Origin: Halobacterium zhouii
GTDB lineage: Archaea > Halobacteriota > Halobacteria > Halobacteriales > Halobacteriaceae
Direction of reading: 5' to 3'
Length of the DNA: 64,000 nucleotides
Assembly: GCF_021249405.1 (NCBI RefSeq)
Contig: NZ_CP089593.1
Coordinates: forward strand, 1,426,001-1,490,000
A program made the translations under genes and the position numbers. The notes beneath the pieces are model-generated. The model made no database searches and was not told the DNA's origin. It was given only the letters and a program-made list of their open reading frames with translations. Below are positions 8,959-17,371 of this stretch, piece after piece. Within the stretch, counting starts at the first letter, position 1. Every line of letters starts with the position of its first letter.

Positions 8959-9393
8959 ATGGCGGAGTTACTGGCTCTCCTCGAAAACCTGCTCGTTGTT
9001 CTGGTGATCAGCGCGACTGTGCGCGCCGTCCTCAACTACCTGCCGAACATCTCCTACTCCGTCGTTCTCGTGCTCGTCGGACTGCTGTTTTCCGCATTCG
9101 GCGTCTCGGTGGGCCTCCCTCTCACGTCGGACATCATCCTGTTCATCATTCTCCCGACGATCCTCTTCTTCGGGACGATATCGATGGACGCCTCCCTCTT
9201 TCGGCAGAACATTATCGCCCCGTTCTACTCGTGCTCCTCGGCCTCCCGTTCGGCATCGCGCTCTTCGGCGGTATCGGCGTGTACGCGTTCGAATTCCCGG
9301 TGATTATCTCGCTCCTGTTGGCCGCGATGATCTACCCCGTAGACCCCGCCGCCGTGATCTCGCTGTACCACGAACTGGACGCTCCGTGTTCTA
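8959..9393 (+). pseudogene. Remnant of a CPA1-type Na+/H+ antiporter, frameshifted and 3' truncated
   Basis: The frame from ATG 8959 encodes the first membrane helices of a NhaP/CPA1-like antiporter (LPNISYSVVLVLVGLLFS and TILFFGTISMDASLF). After RQNIIAPF near 9220 the homology moves to another frame (LLGLPFGIALFGGIGVYAFE, then MIYPVDPAAVISLYHELDAP), which needs a one-base indel. Homology stops near 9393, where relatives continue for hundreds of residues. The product cannot be a functional transporter. The break abuts the start region of the SDR gene, suggesting a deletion or insertion junction. Confidence 0.8.
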
Positions 9394-9456
9394 GCTACAC
9401 CCGCACATGTTCGACTACCCGCAGACCTTTTGCTTTCACCACCCTACCCCCGATAG

Positions 9457-10266
9457 ATGCCGATCACAGACGAGATCCGTACGGCTGAGTCTGTTCGAGA
9501 CCGATCGAGCGTTGCCGGAAAGACGGTCGTCGTGACGGGCGCATCCAGTGGGATTGGCCGTGCCATTACGGAGACGTTCGTCGCGGACGGCGCGGACGTC
9601 GTCATCTGCTCGCGCACGCAGGAGGACGTCGACGTTGTCGCCGAGGAACTGAACACCGCCGATCTCGCAGGGTCCGTCGTCCCGGTCGAATGCGACGTGA
9701 CCGACCGCGACTCGGTCGCGGCGCTCGCGGAAGCGACCCTCGAGGAGTTCGACGGTGTAGACGTCGTCGTGAACAACGCGGGCGGGGCCGGAGAGGGTGG
9801 CCCTCTTCAGGGAGTCGATCCCGAGGACTGGGATGGCGTCATCGACGTGAACCTCACCGGGACGTACAACGTCACCAGCGCGTTCTCGGACGCGCTCCGC
9901 GAAGACGGCGGCGCGGTCGTCAACACTTCGAGTATGGCCGGTCGGTACGGCGTTGCCGGGATGGGGCCGTACAGCGCCGCAAAGGCGGGAGTCAGCGCGC
10001 TCACCCGTACGCTGGCAGCGGAGTGGGCCGGCGATGACGTCCGCGTGAATGCGGTCGAACCAGGGTTCATCGCGACGCCGCCCGTCCGTGAGTGGCTCGG
10101 CGTCGAGGAAATGCCCGAGCGGGATGCTGTCGACCGCAAAATCGGAACGCCCCACGAGGTAGCGGACACTGTTCGGTTCCTCGCGAGCGACGCCGCCTCC
10201 TTCGTCACCGGTCAGACCATCGCGCCGACCGGCCCACCGAACACGTTTGTGCCGCCCGAGCCCTGA
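9457..10266 (+). CDS. Short-chain dehydrogenase/reductase (SDR)
   Basis: A classical SDR of 269 aa. The cofactor motif TGASSGIG is at 28-34, NNAG at 106-109, catalytic serine in NTSSM near 158, and the YxxxK pair Y172/K176 in PYSAAKAG. It is probably an NAD(P)-dependent alcohol or keto-acyl reductase; the substrate is unknown. It begins about 60 nt after the antiporter remnant and carries its own AT-rich upstream segment, so it is likely transcribed independently. Confidence 0.88.
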   Translation: MPITDEIRTAESVRDRSSVAGKTVVVTGASSGIGRAITETFVADGADVVICSRTQEDVDVVAEELNTADLAGSVVPVECDVTDRDSVAALAEATLEEFDGVDVVVNNAGGAGEGGPLQGVDPEDWDGVIDVNLTGTYNVTSAFSDALREDGGAVVNTSSMAGRYGVAGMGPYSAAKAGVSALTRTLAAEWAGDDVRVNAVEPGFIATPPVREWLGVEEMPERDAVDRKIGTPHEVADTVRFLASDAASFVTGQTIAPTGPPNTFVPPEP

Positions 10267-10423
10267 TTCCCCCACTAACGCCAACTCTCTGCGGTCATTC
10301 CGGTTGGCTGCTCGTCATACTGGATACGGCTCCGCCCGTCCTCCGACGACGCGTCTCCGTATCAGACCCCCCCTGCACAGTCGCAGTTATTTCAACCGGT
10401 CCGACCGTCTATGGTCGGTAGCC

Positions 10424-11056
10424 ATGACCCCCGGGGTTTCACTCGCCGAAACGTGCGAGAACGTCGACGAACGGGTCGCCCTCGATACGTCGTATCTCGT
10501 TTTGATGACGACGTCCGGTGTACTCGCTGGGGTAGCTCTCCTCACCAATTCGATTCCGATGCTCATCGGCGCGATGGTCGTCGCCCCGGCGTTGACGCCA
10601 CTGGAACTCGTTTCCGCTGGCCTTGCTGCCAACCGGGTTGGTCGAGCCCGATTCGGGGTCTGGGTCGCCTTCGTCGGCCTTCTGGCTGCGGCTGTCGGGG
10701 CTGTCGGAACGACGCTGGCACTGAACATAACAGGGGTTCTCCCGCCCGAAGCGAATCTCGTAGAGAAACCGTTACTCGAGGAGCGCGTGACTGTCGGCTG
10801 GTTCAGCGTCGTCGCAGCCGCTGCGGCTGGTATCGCGGCGGCGATAGCGACCGACCAAGACCGGACAGACACGCTCGTCGGTGTCGTCGCTGCACTCGCA
10901 CTCGTCCCGGCCGCAGCCGCTGGCGGGATAACGTTGCTGTCGCGTTCGCCCGCGAAGGCCACCGGCGGACTGCTCTTGCTCGTCGTGAACGCAGGGCTCG
11001 TCGTGATAACCGGGACGGTGGCACTCTGGCTTCAGGCTCGCGTCGGTAGCAGGTGA
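10424..11056 (+). CDS. DUF389-like multi-pass membrane protein
   Basis: A 210-aa membrane protein with about six hydrophobic helices. The segment SIPMLIGAMVVAPALTPLE fits the conserved core of DUF389 proteins, although it is short for the family and lacks the usual N-terminal soluble part. Function is unknown. ATG at 10424 follows an AT-rich stretch (GTTATTTCAA, about 35 nt upstream). It lies in the accessory region between the SDR gene and a decayed membrane-protein fragment. Confidence 0.7.
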   Translation: MTPGVSLAETCENVDERVALDTSYLVLMTTSGVLAGVALLTNSIPMLIGAMVVAPALTPLELVSAGLAANRVGRARFGVWVAFVGLLAAAVGAVGTTLALNITGVLPPEANLVEKPLLEERVTVGWFSVVAAAAAGIAAAIATDQDRTDTLVGVVAALALVPAAAAGGITLLSRSPAKATGGLLLLVVNAGLVVITGTVALWLQARVGSR

Positions 11057-11216
11057 CCACGGGCTGATCTGCGTGTGATGCATCCATCGCCTGCTTCAAA
11101 AACATATTCAGGTCTCGAACTGCTGTTCCTGAGTTCGTCTAAACAGGTTTACTCTCCAAACGTTCTTGCCGACCGCGCCGTAATGTCGCTGTGTTGCAAC
11201 AGAACTCCAGTTCTAA
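11057..11216. other. AT-rich intergenic stretch without a supported gene
   Basis: Base composition drops clearly below that of the surrounding chromosome. Short open frames exist but none looks like a haloarchaeal protein. It joins the DUF389 gene to the membrane-protein remnant and is best read as decayed accessory DNA. Confidence 0.4.
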
Positions 11217-11642
11217 ATCCGCCGAGAGGAGTTCCTCGTTCACTCACTTCTCCTCGTCTGGTTCCTCGTCGGTTCCTCGTTCGCTGGTCTCGGATCGGAT
11301 TTAGCCGATGCAACCTCGGCCACGGTTCCGATCCCTTCTCTTGAGGTCGGATTGCTCTTTGGAACGGTACTCGTCGCCGCTCTCTGGGTTGCGGGTTTCC
11401 GTCCCTCGCTCTGGGCGAGTGGTAGATACTTTATCGCCACAAATACTCTGCAATTCCTGTTCATCGCTAGTGGTTCTCTGTTCCTTCCCTTCGAGACCTC
11501 ACTATCACCGTGGGAAGTGGTCTTACTTCGTAGCCTCGCGATAGCAATCCCGGCCGCGCTCATCTTTACTAATCTGGGCAGACAGGTCCGTGACTTCGTA
11601 CAGAAGCAGATACGGAACCTCGTCAAAACACCTCCCGAGTAA
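11217..11642 (+). pseudogene. Probable 5'-decayed membrane protein fragment
   Basis: An open frame after a stop at 11214 encodes about 140 residues with three hydrophobic segments (LLLVWFLVGSSFAG, LFGTVLVAALWVAG, NTLQFLFIASGSLFLPF) and a basic tail ending VKTPPE. There is no ATG or GTG; the only candidate start is TTG at 11352, inside the protein-like part. The hydrophobic pattern begins before any start codon, so this reads as a truncated gene rather than an intact one. No family is recognised. Confidence 0.35.
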
Positions 11643-11790
11643 ACCGGCAAGTGGGCGGAGGTGAGTGTAGCAGTGTTTGTTACCTGCTCTCGCTGTTCGA
11701 CCTTGTTCAGATAGATGAAATCCACCATAGCAACGTCTCAATTTATGTCTACTTTCGTGTTGTCGAAACTCGGGTACGTCGTGACTTGTC
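11643..11790. other. Intergenic AT-rich spacer
   Basis: No supported gene. It separates the membrane-protein remnant from the arsR-type regulator and has the same low GC content as the rest of the island. Confidence 0.3.
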
Positions 11791-12153
11791 TCACTCCGAG
11801 TGGTCGTCAACACTAGCTATCTTACACCCGAGCACGCTGTCGATGTCCTGTCGAATACAGTCGTCAGCGAGTTCCAGCATCTGCGGGCCAGCCCGCTGTG
11901 TGACCCGGTAGAATCGTTTTCTCCCATCCTGCTCTACCTCGACCAGCGTACAGTTGTTGAGGCACTGGAGGTGATGCGAGACGAGGTTGTACGAGAGGTC
12001 AGTTCGCTCACAGAGTTCAGTCACGTTCAGTGGATCGTCTGCTTCGATGAGCGTCTGATAGATACGGAGCCGCGTCGGGTCGCCCAGCGCACGAAACAGC
12101 GTCGCCCGGGCTTCGTTTACCTCGTCGTCGTTCTGGAGAAGACTCGAACTCAT
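11791..12153 (-). CDS. ArsR/SmtB family regulator, probably mercury-responsive
   Basis: A 120-aa winged-helix repressor. The helix-turn-helix lies at about 43-65 (LNVTELCERTDLSYNLVSHH) with the wing at DGRKRFYRV. Five cysteines (C48, C64, C68, C99, C110) are unusual for a haloarchaeal cytoplasmic protein and could bind a soft metal. It is transcribed divergently from merA across an 86-nt gap, the classic arrangement for a repressor of a metal-resistance gene. Mercury as the inducer is inferred from merA; arsenite or another thiophilic metal is possible. Confidence 0.85.
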   Translation of the reverse strand: MSSSLLQNDDEVNEARATLFRALGDPTRLRIYQTLIEADDPLNVTELCERTDLSYNLVSHHLQCLNNCTLVEVEQDGRKRFYRVTQRAGPQMLELADDCIRQDIDSVLGCKIASVDDHSE

Positions 12154-12215
12154 TGTACGTCAAGTTGGGTATCACGAGTACGTAGTTCCTCGCCTTAGTC
12201 CGACCTTTCTTGACC

Positions 12216-12222
12216 CTATATG
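12216..12222 (+). promoter_or_regulatory. TATA-like element of merA
   Basis: CTATATG is centred about 21 nt before the merA ATG at 12240, in the 86-nt gap shared with the divergent repressor gene. Any operator for the ArsR protein would be expected here. Confidence 0.4.
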
Positions 12223-12239
12223 CCCAAACGTTCGTTAGA

Positions 12240-13670
12240 ATGTCTAACCGAGAGTACGACCTCGTGATACTCGGCGGTGGTGCGGGAGCATTCGCGGCCA
12301 TCACGGAAGCGAGCGAACGCGGTCTCTCGACAGCGATGGTGAATACCGGCCTTCCGCTTGGGGGAACCTGCGTTAACGTGGGTTGCGTCCCGAGCAAGCA
12401 CCTACTCGCAGTCGCTGATGCCGCAGACGTACCACGGTCAAACCCCTTCGAGGCTATCGAGTACGATGCCGACCAACCGCACGTGGATTGGGAAGCCGCC
12501 CTCGAAGAGAAAGACCGTCTCGTCGCGTCGATGCGCGAGCAAAATTACGTGAGTGTAGCCGACTACTACGAAACGGACATCTACGAGGGCTTCGGACAAT
12601 TCGAGGACGATACGACAATCGAAGTCGTCAACGGTGCAGACGAAGGGACGCGACTTCGTGGTCAGAAGGTTCTCGTTGCGACCGGCAGTTCTCCACACAT
12701 CGCTCCCATCGACGGCATCGAAGACGTAGATTACGAGACGAGCGAGACCATCCTCGAACGCCGTGAACTCCCCGAGAGCATCATCATCGTCGGTGGCGGT
12801 TACGTGGGTTGTGAGTGGGGTCAGATTCTCTCACGGTTGGGTGTAGACGTGACGCTCCTTCAGCGGTCGAGTTACGTCCTCTCGGGGATGTGGGAAGACC
12901 TTGGGCGCGATCTCCAGTCGCACCTCCGCGACGAGGGAATTACGGTCATTACAGGGGCGACCCCGGATGAAGTGACGACAAGCGAGAATGGTGACGTAAT
13001 CGTAGATACGTCCGTCGCCAGCGGGAGTCAGGAATTTACGGCGGACACTCTGTTCGTTGCGACTGGCGTCAGGCCGAACACGGAGGACATCGGTCTCCAA
13101 GCCGTCGGCGTCGAAACTGACGAACAGGGTGCGGTCGTCGTAGACGAACAGTTCCAGACATCGAACCCGGACGTGTACGCCGCCGGGGACTGTATTGGGA
13201 GTCCGATGTTGGAGACGGTGGCCGCAAAAGAAGGAAACCACGCAGTGAAAAATGCGTTTGGAGGCGAGGGGGCGACCATCGACTACAACTCCGTACCGAT
13301 GGTCGTCTACACGAGTCCCGAAGTCGCATCGGTCGGAACGACAGAACCGGAGTACATGGACGAACACGGGACGTGTACCTGTCGGACAGTGCAGATGGAA
13401 GACGTACCGAAAGCGAAAGCCGTTGAGGACACCCGGGGTCTCGTGCAAGTCGTGAAGCACCACGAGACAGACGAAATTGTCGGCGTCCATATGGTCGGGC
13501 CACGAGCGGCAGATATGATTCCCGAGGCGACGCTGGCGGTCAAGTACGGGCTAACCGTAGACGACATCATCGACACCGTGCATCCGTTCCCGACGTTCTC
13601 GGAGGCGTTCAAGCACGCATGTCAGGCGTTCCGCCGAGATACGTCCACGATGAGCTGTTGCGTCGAGTAA
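12240..13670 (+). CDS. merA: Mercury(II) reductase
   Basis: A pyridine nucleotide-disulfide oxidoreductase that reduces Hg2+ to Hg0 with NADPH. FAD motif GGGAGA is at 12-17, redox pair C44/C49 in GGTCVNVGCVPSK, NAD(P) motif near 190 (VGGGYVGCEWG), and the C-terminal vicinal cysteines C473/C474 in MSCCVE that hand Hg2+ to the active site. These last residues separate MerA from lipoamide dehydrogenase. There is no N-terminal NmerA domain, as in other short MerAs. Length is 476 aa. No merT, merP or merB is nearby. GC content is lower than in neighbouring core genes, suggesting acquisition. Confidence 0.92.
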   Translation: MSNREYDLVILGGGAGAFAAITEASERGLSTAMVNTGLPLGGTCVNVGCVPSKHLLAVADAADVPRSNPFEAIEYDADQPHVDWEAALEEKDRLVASMREQNYVSVADYYETDIYEGFGQFEDDTTIEVVNGADEGTRLRGQKVLVATGSSPHIAPIDGIEDVDYETSETILERRELPESIIIVGGGYVGCEWGQILSRLGVDVTLLQRSSYVLSGMWEDLGRDLQSHLRDEGITVITGATPDEVTTSENGDVIVDTSVASGSQEFTADTLFVATGVRPNTEDIGLQAVGVETDEQGAVVVDEQFQTSNPDVYAAGDCIGSPMLETVAAKEGNHAVKNAFGGEGATIDYNSVPMVVYTSPEVASVGTTEPEYMDEHGTCTCRTVQMEDVPKAKAVEDTRGLVQVVKHHETDEIVGVHMVGPRAADMIPEATLAVKYGLTVDDIIDTVHPFPTFSEAFKHACQAFRRDTSTMSCCVE

Positions 13671-13675
13671 CTCGA

Positions 13676-13945
13676 TTACTCCCGTTTTGAACGCTGGGAA
13701 ATTTTGTTCAACTCGATGAGCAATCGAAAGATGGCCTTCACGAGGTTCGCATCCACGTCGAAGGCTTCGGCGTTCTCGCCGGCGCGCTCCATCACCGCCG
13801 CCTCCTGATCTTCGTCTACCGTCTCGAGTCCTCGTTCGGCTTTCACCTCTGCCACGGTGTCCGCGACGTACGTGCGTCTCGCGATCAAGTCGACGATGTC
13901 GCGGTCGATGGACTCGATTTCGTCGCGCAGTTCCTCTAGACTCAT
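13676..13945 (-). CDS. Chorismate mutase (AroQ class)
   Basis: An 89-aa all-helical AroQ domain converting chorismate to prephenate for phenylalanine and tyrosine. The motif EELRDEIESIDRDIVDLIAR with following RRTYVADTVAEVK matches the family. ATG at 13945 overlaps the shikimate kinase stop as ATGA, and the N-terminus then matches monofunctional relatives. A longer frame from 14008 (MGRETG) adds a low-complexity leader and is less likely. The product feeds TyrA at 1468-2295. Confidence 0.88.
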   Translation of the reverse strand: MSLEELRDEIESIDRDIVDLIARRTYVADTVAEVKAERGLETVDEDQEAAVMERAGENAEAFDVDANLVKAIFRLLIELNKISQRSKRE

Positions 13946-14796
13946 GTCGTTCGGGCGCCGTCCGGCCGCGTCGTCGTCAGCCGGACCGTTCCCGGTCTCT
14001 CGTCCCATAATGGTTTCACCTCCGCGAGTGCCGCCTCGGTACCGACAGCGACGTAACTCGGGCCGCTCCCCGACAGCGAGACGCCGGTCGCGTGTGGGAG
14101 CGCCTCGAGCAGTGGGTCCGTCGGTCGGTCGAGTGCCGCGCAAGCCGCGAGACCGTTCATCGTCATCGCCATCCCGTAGCGGCCGGCGAGCGCGAGTTCC
14201 TCGACGTGCTCTGCGACCGGCGCGACCCGGCGGAACGCCTCGAGGTCGACGTCCGCGCTGAAGAACCGCTCGGGGGGCGTCCACGCGAGCACGCGCCAGT
14301 CCACGTCCTCGTGGAGCAGTAACGCGTCCTCCGTGTTGTCCGTGACGGTGAGACCGCCGAGCATGCTCGCGCTGGCGTCGTCGAACGCGCCCGTCACAGT
14401 GACGCCGGCCTCTCGTGCGGCCTGTACGCCGAGGCGTGCGGCGTCGACGCGGGCGACCTCCTCGGCGACGCCGAGTGCGTCGAGGGTCGCCAGCACGGTG
14501 GCGTTCGCGGCGGCGCTCGAACTCTTCAGGCCGGCAGCCAGCGGCACGTCGCTGTCCGTGCGCACGCTCCCGCGCTCGCTCTCACCGTACGCGTCCGTCG
14601 TCAGCGCGACGCAGCGCTCGACGAGGCTGGTGTCGGCGTCCGGGTGGCCGGCGACCTCGCCGCGCACATCGTCAGCGTCAGCGTCGAGGTCCACGGTCGC
14701 GGTGACGTCGAGGTCGATGGCGAACGCGCTGCCGACGCCGGTGGCGAACGCGTTCAACACGGTGCCCGCGGCGGGCGCGACTGCGCGGCCGTCCAT
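13942..14796 (-). CDS. Shikimate kinase, archaeal GHMP type
   Basis: This enzyme phosphorylates shikimate with ATP in the chorismate pathway. Archaea use a GHMP-superfamily kinase instead of bacterial AroK. The N-terminus MDGRAVAPAAGTVLNAFATG is characteristic, the ATP-binding GHMP motif PLAAGLKSSSAAANA is at about 78-92, and the C-terminal motif GVSLSGSGPSYVA is present. Length is 284 aa from ATG 14796; the frame extends 8 codons upstream to a less likely ATG. It is translationally coupled to chorismate mutase by ATGA, forming a two-gene aromatic operon. Confidence 0.92.
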   Translation of the reverse strand: MDGRAVAPAAGTVLNAFATGVGSAFAIDLDVTATVDLDADADDVRGEVAGHPDADTSLVERCVALTTDAYGESERGSVRTDSDVPLAAGLKSSSAAANATVLATLDALGVAEEVARVDAARLGVQAAREAGVTVTGAFDDASASMLGGLTVTDNTEDALLLHEDVDWRVLAWTPPERFFSADVDLEAFRRVAPVAEHVEELALAGRYGMAMTMNGLAACAALDRPTDPLLEALPHATGVSLSGSGPSYVAVGTEAALAEVKPLWDERPGTVRLTTTRPDGARTT

Positions 14797-14889
14797 GCGT
14801 ACTCCTGCCACGGGGCGCATTTACGACTGACGGTTAGAGCAACGCGGGAGAACCGGGGGCTTTTCCTCGCCGACCTCGAAGCCCCGGGC

Positions 14890-15318
14890 ATGAGCGCCCG
14901 CAGCGACATCGCGCCGAGCACGCTCGGCGTCGAACTCAAGGAGGAGGGCGTCTACGTCGAGTACACGGACGAACGGCGCACGTTCTACAACGGCGTTCCG
15001 GAGCGGGTCGAGGGTGAGGTCAGATGCCGCCCCGGGAAGGACGTCCACGTGCTGGTCACTGACCCGACGGAGACGGAAGGCGTCCTCGTCTACGTGAACG
15101 ACCTGAAGACACACGACGACATCCTCGAGTCGACCGGCGTCGGGCGCGTGCTACTCGGCGACGGCGAGGAGGAGGAACTGTTCCCGGGCGTGACGGTGCG
15201 CGCGGATGGCTACGCCATCGAGATCGAGGCCGACCCGGAGGCGGCGCGCGGCCGCGTGTTCGTGTTCGAGGAGGACGAACTCGGGGAGCGCGGGTTCGAA
15301 CTGGTCGCTCCCGAGTGA
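14890..15318 (+). CDS. Conserved haloarchaeal protein (probably DUF5796)
   Basis: A 142-aa acidic soluble protein beginning MSARSDIAPSTLGVELKEEG. The motif VHVLVTDPTETEGVLVYVND resembles the haloarchaeal DUF5796 family, recognised from memory. Beta-strand-rich, with no membrane segment, cysteine motif or catalytic signature. It diverges from shikimate kinase, with a T-rich element (GGGCTTTTCC) about 27 nt before the ATG. Function unknown. Confidence 0.75.
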   Translation: MSARSDIAPSTLGVELKEEGVYVEYTDERRTFYNGVPERVEGEVRCRPGKDVHVLVTDPTETEGVLVYVNDLKTHDDILESTGVGRVLLGDGEEEELFPGVTVRADGYAIEIEADPEAARGRVFVFEEDELGERGFELVAPE

Positions 15319-15347
15319 GCGAGGGCGCTGGAGACGCCCCGGAGTAG

Positions 15348-15482
15348 TTACTGGAGATACGACGGGTCTTCGGCGTCGCAGTTCTCCTCGTGTTGTTCCG
15401 CGTCGTTCTGGTCGTCGAACATCAGTCCGCACTCCTCGCAGCGGTACCAGGTCATGCCGTCCCGCTCAGTCTCCTCGACCAT
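15348..15482 (-). CDS. Small zinc-finger protein (44 aa)
   Basis: A 44-residue protein starting MVEETERDGMTWYRCEECG. Cysteines in CEEC plus H and C in QHEENC form a C2HC-type zinc site, like many small haloarchaeal zinc-finger proteins. No DNA- or RNA-binding function can be assigned. It converges on the DUF5796-like gene with a 29-nt gap. Confidence 0.75.
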   Translation of the reverse strand: MVEETERDGMTWYRCEECGLMFDDQNDAEQHEENCDAEDPSYLQ

Positions 15483-15631
15483 ACCGATGGTTCGACGGTC
15501 AGCCGTAAAAACAATTACCCCGCTGTGGGCGTCGTGGCACCCACCCACTGCCCCCTACCGCTGGCCGACGTTCGCGTCGCCATTCGTCTCGGCGTTCGCG
15601 TCGCCACTCGTCCTGCCGTTTGGTTCGCCGC

Positions 15632-16300
15632 TCACTTCCGGGACGGACCCGCGCCGTCGAGCAGTCGCTCGTAGGCGGTGCTCGGCCCCGCGTCGGCGTC
15701 CGACTGGTGCTGGTGGACGCTGACGTACCCGTCGACGAGCACCGTCAGCGAGTCGTACTGCTCGCTGAACGCCTCGAGGTTGTGCGTGGACACCAGCACG
15801 CAGCGCTCGCCGTCGGCGTACTCCGTGGCGACGGCGACGAGGCGGCGGCGGGTCGCGGGGTCGAGGTCGGCGAGCGGCTCGTCGAGCAACAGGACCTCCG
15901 GGCGCTTGAGGAGCGCGAGCGCGAGGTCGAGTTTCTTCCGGAAACCGCCGGAGAGCGCGTTCGCCGCCCGGTCGCGCTCCGGGGCGAGACGGAGACGCTC
16001 GACGAGGGAGTCCCGCCACTCGTCGTCGGCGTCCGTCAGCGACTGGAAGACGTCGAGATTCTCGCGCACCGTCAAATCGGGGTAGACGTTCGGGCGCTGG
16101 AACGCGTACCCGAGTGAGTCGGGCGTCTCGACGCGCCCCGCCGTGGGCCGCGTGAGTCCGGCGATTGCCCGCAGTAGCGTGGTCTTCCCGGAGCCGTTCG
16201 GCCCGGCGAGGCAGTGCAGGCCGGCGCCGTACTCGAGGCTCACGCCGCCGAGCGCGGTGGTGTCGCCGTACGTCTTCGTGAGGTCGGTTATCGCTATCAT
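15632..16300 (-). CDS. ABC transporter ATP-binding protein
   Basis: A 222-aa ABC ATPase. Walker A GPNGSGKT is at 33-40, Q-loop in YAFQRPNVYPDLTV, signature NALSGGFRKK near 125 (SGGF in place of the common SGGQ), Walker B VLLLDEPLADLDP and the switch histidine in VSTHN. It should power the ABC-2 permease encoded just upstream; their stop and start overlap as ATGA. The longer frame upstream to 16567 is an arginine-rich shadow of the permease and was discarded. It is the last gene of a three-gene operon with a lipoprotein. Confidence 0.9.
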   Translation of the reverse strand: MIAITDLTKTYGDTTALGGVSLEYGAGLHCLAGPNGSGKTTLLRAIAGLTRPTAGRVETPDSLGYAFQRPNVYPDLTVRENLDVFQSLTDADDEWRDSLVERLRLAPERDRAANALSGGFRKKLDLALALLKRPEVLLLDEPLADLDPATRRRLVAVATEYADGERCVLVSTHNLEAFSEQYDSLTVLVDGYVSVHQHQSDADAGPSTAYERLLDGAGPSRK

Positions 16301-17370
16301 CAGGCCCTCCGTTCGTACAGTTCCACTGCGCCCGAGAACGCCACCGCGGCGACCACGACGGCCGCCGCGAGGCCGAGCAACCAGTCCGCGTACGCGGTCA
16401 CGGGGTCGCCGCGGAGCACGTACCCGCGGGTGGCGATGGCGGCGTAGTGCGTCGGGACGTGGCGGACGAGCCACCGGCGTGCCGGCGAGAAGAAGCCGAC
16501 GGGGTATGCGAGCCCCGAGAACGTCAACACGAAGCCCAGCACGAGCAGGTTCGCGATGCGCCCCCACGCGCCGAACCCGACGACGAGCACCACGGTCGCC
16601 GCGACCAGCGAGAGCAGGCAGAACGTGAGCAGCGTGACGACGACGGTGCCGACGCTCAGGACGTGGAGGTCGGCACCCATGCTCGCGCTCACCACGTCGA
16701 AGACGGCCAGCGGGACGACCAGGAGACCGGCGAAGAACGCAATCTTGCTCGCGACGACGGCGTGCAGGGACGTCTCGACGCGGAGTCGGTCGAGCACGGC
16801 GGCCTCGCTGTCGAACGTGTACGGGAGGTACGCGAGCGCCACGAGTGAGACGAGCGTCAGCACGAACGTCGGGACGAGGTACGACGACAGCGAGTACTTC
16901 TTGCCGACGACGTGCCGGGTCGCGGTCACGTCACGAGGGAGCGTGTTGTCGAGCGCGTACGACGTGATGGAGGTGAGCGCCTGCGCGGGGCGCTGGTAAG
17001 GGACGACGCTGCCGGAGACGTACACGTGGAACTGGGCGGTGCCGAGCGACCCGTCGGTGAGGTTCGGCGGTACCGTGAGCACGGTGTACACCTGCTCGCG
17101 GTTCAGCGCGTCCATCGCCGCGGCCTTCGTCTCGTACGTCGCCGGGTCACTGAAGAACGTCACCGCCGCCTTCGCGATGTTCAGGTCGTCCCGCGTGACG
17201 GACGCGGTCTGGGGCGCGATGGCGATGGGCGCGTCCGTCGGGAGGACGTGCTGGAAGGCGAACGTCGCGTACGCGAACACCGCGGGTAGAACCACGAGAA
17301 CCGCGAACAGCGCCAGCAGCTTGTGCCGCCCCCACGTCAGTTCCTTCCGAAACAGGGACGACAGATCCAT
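16300..17370 (-). CDS. ABC-2 type permease with large extracellular loop
   Basis: A 356-aa membrane protein. One N-terminal helix (about 17-40) is followed by an extracellular domain of roughly 110 residues (about 45-155) and then about five more helices, the layout of ABC-2 exporters of the YhgE/Pip-like kind. It ends where the ATPase starts (ATGA) and begins 1 nt after the lipoprotein stop. Direction of transport is inferred as export; the cargo is unknown. Confidence 0.8.
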   Translation of the reverse strand: MDLSSLFRKELTWGRHKLLALFAVLVVLPAVFAYATFAFQHVLPTDAPIAIAPQTASVTRDDLNIAKAAVTFFSDPATYETKAAAMDALNREQVYTVLTVPPNLTDGSLGTAQFHVYVSGSVVPYQRPAQALTSITSYALDNTLPRDVTATRHVVGKKYSLSSYLVPTFVLTLVSLVALAYLPYTFDSEAAVLDRLRVETSLHAVVASKIAFFAGLLVVPLAVFDVVSASMGADLHVLSVGTVVVTLLTFCLLSLVAATVVLVVGFGAWGRIANLLVLGFVLTFSGLAYPVGFFSPARRWLVRHVPTHYAAIATRGYVLRGDPVTAYADWLLGLAAAVVVAAVAFSGAVELYERRA

Positions 17371-17371
17371 T

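Noticed and set aside
11240..11728. A 162-aa minus-strand frame in the accessory patch
   Set aside because: Its composition (Ser, Arg, Thr, Cys, scattered) has no protein-like pattern, while the opposite strand shows clear membrane helices.
13946..14284. N-terminal extension of chorismate mutase
   Set aside because: The extension lies inside shikimate kinase in another frame and is Arg/Gly-rich; the ATGA overlap at 13942-13945 gives the expected start.
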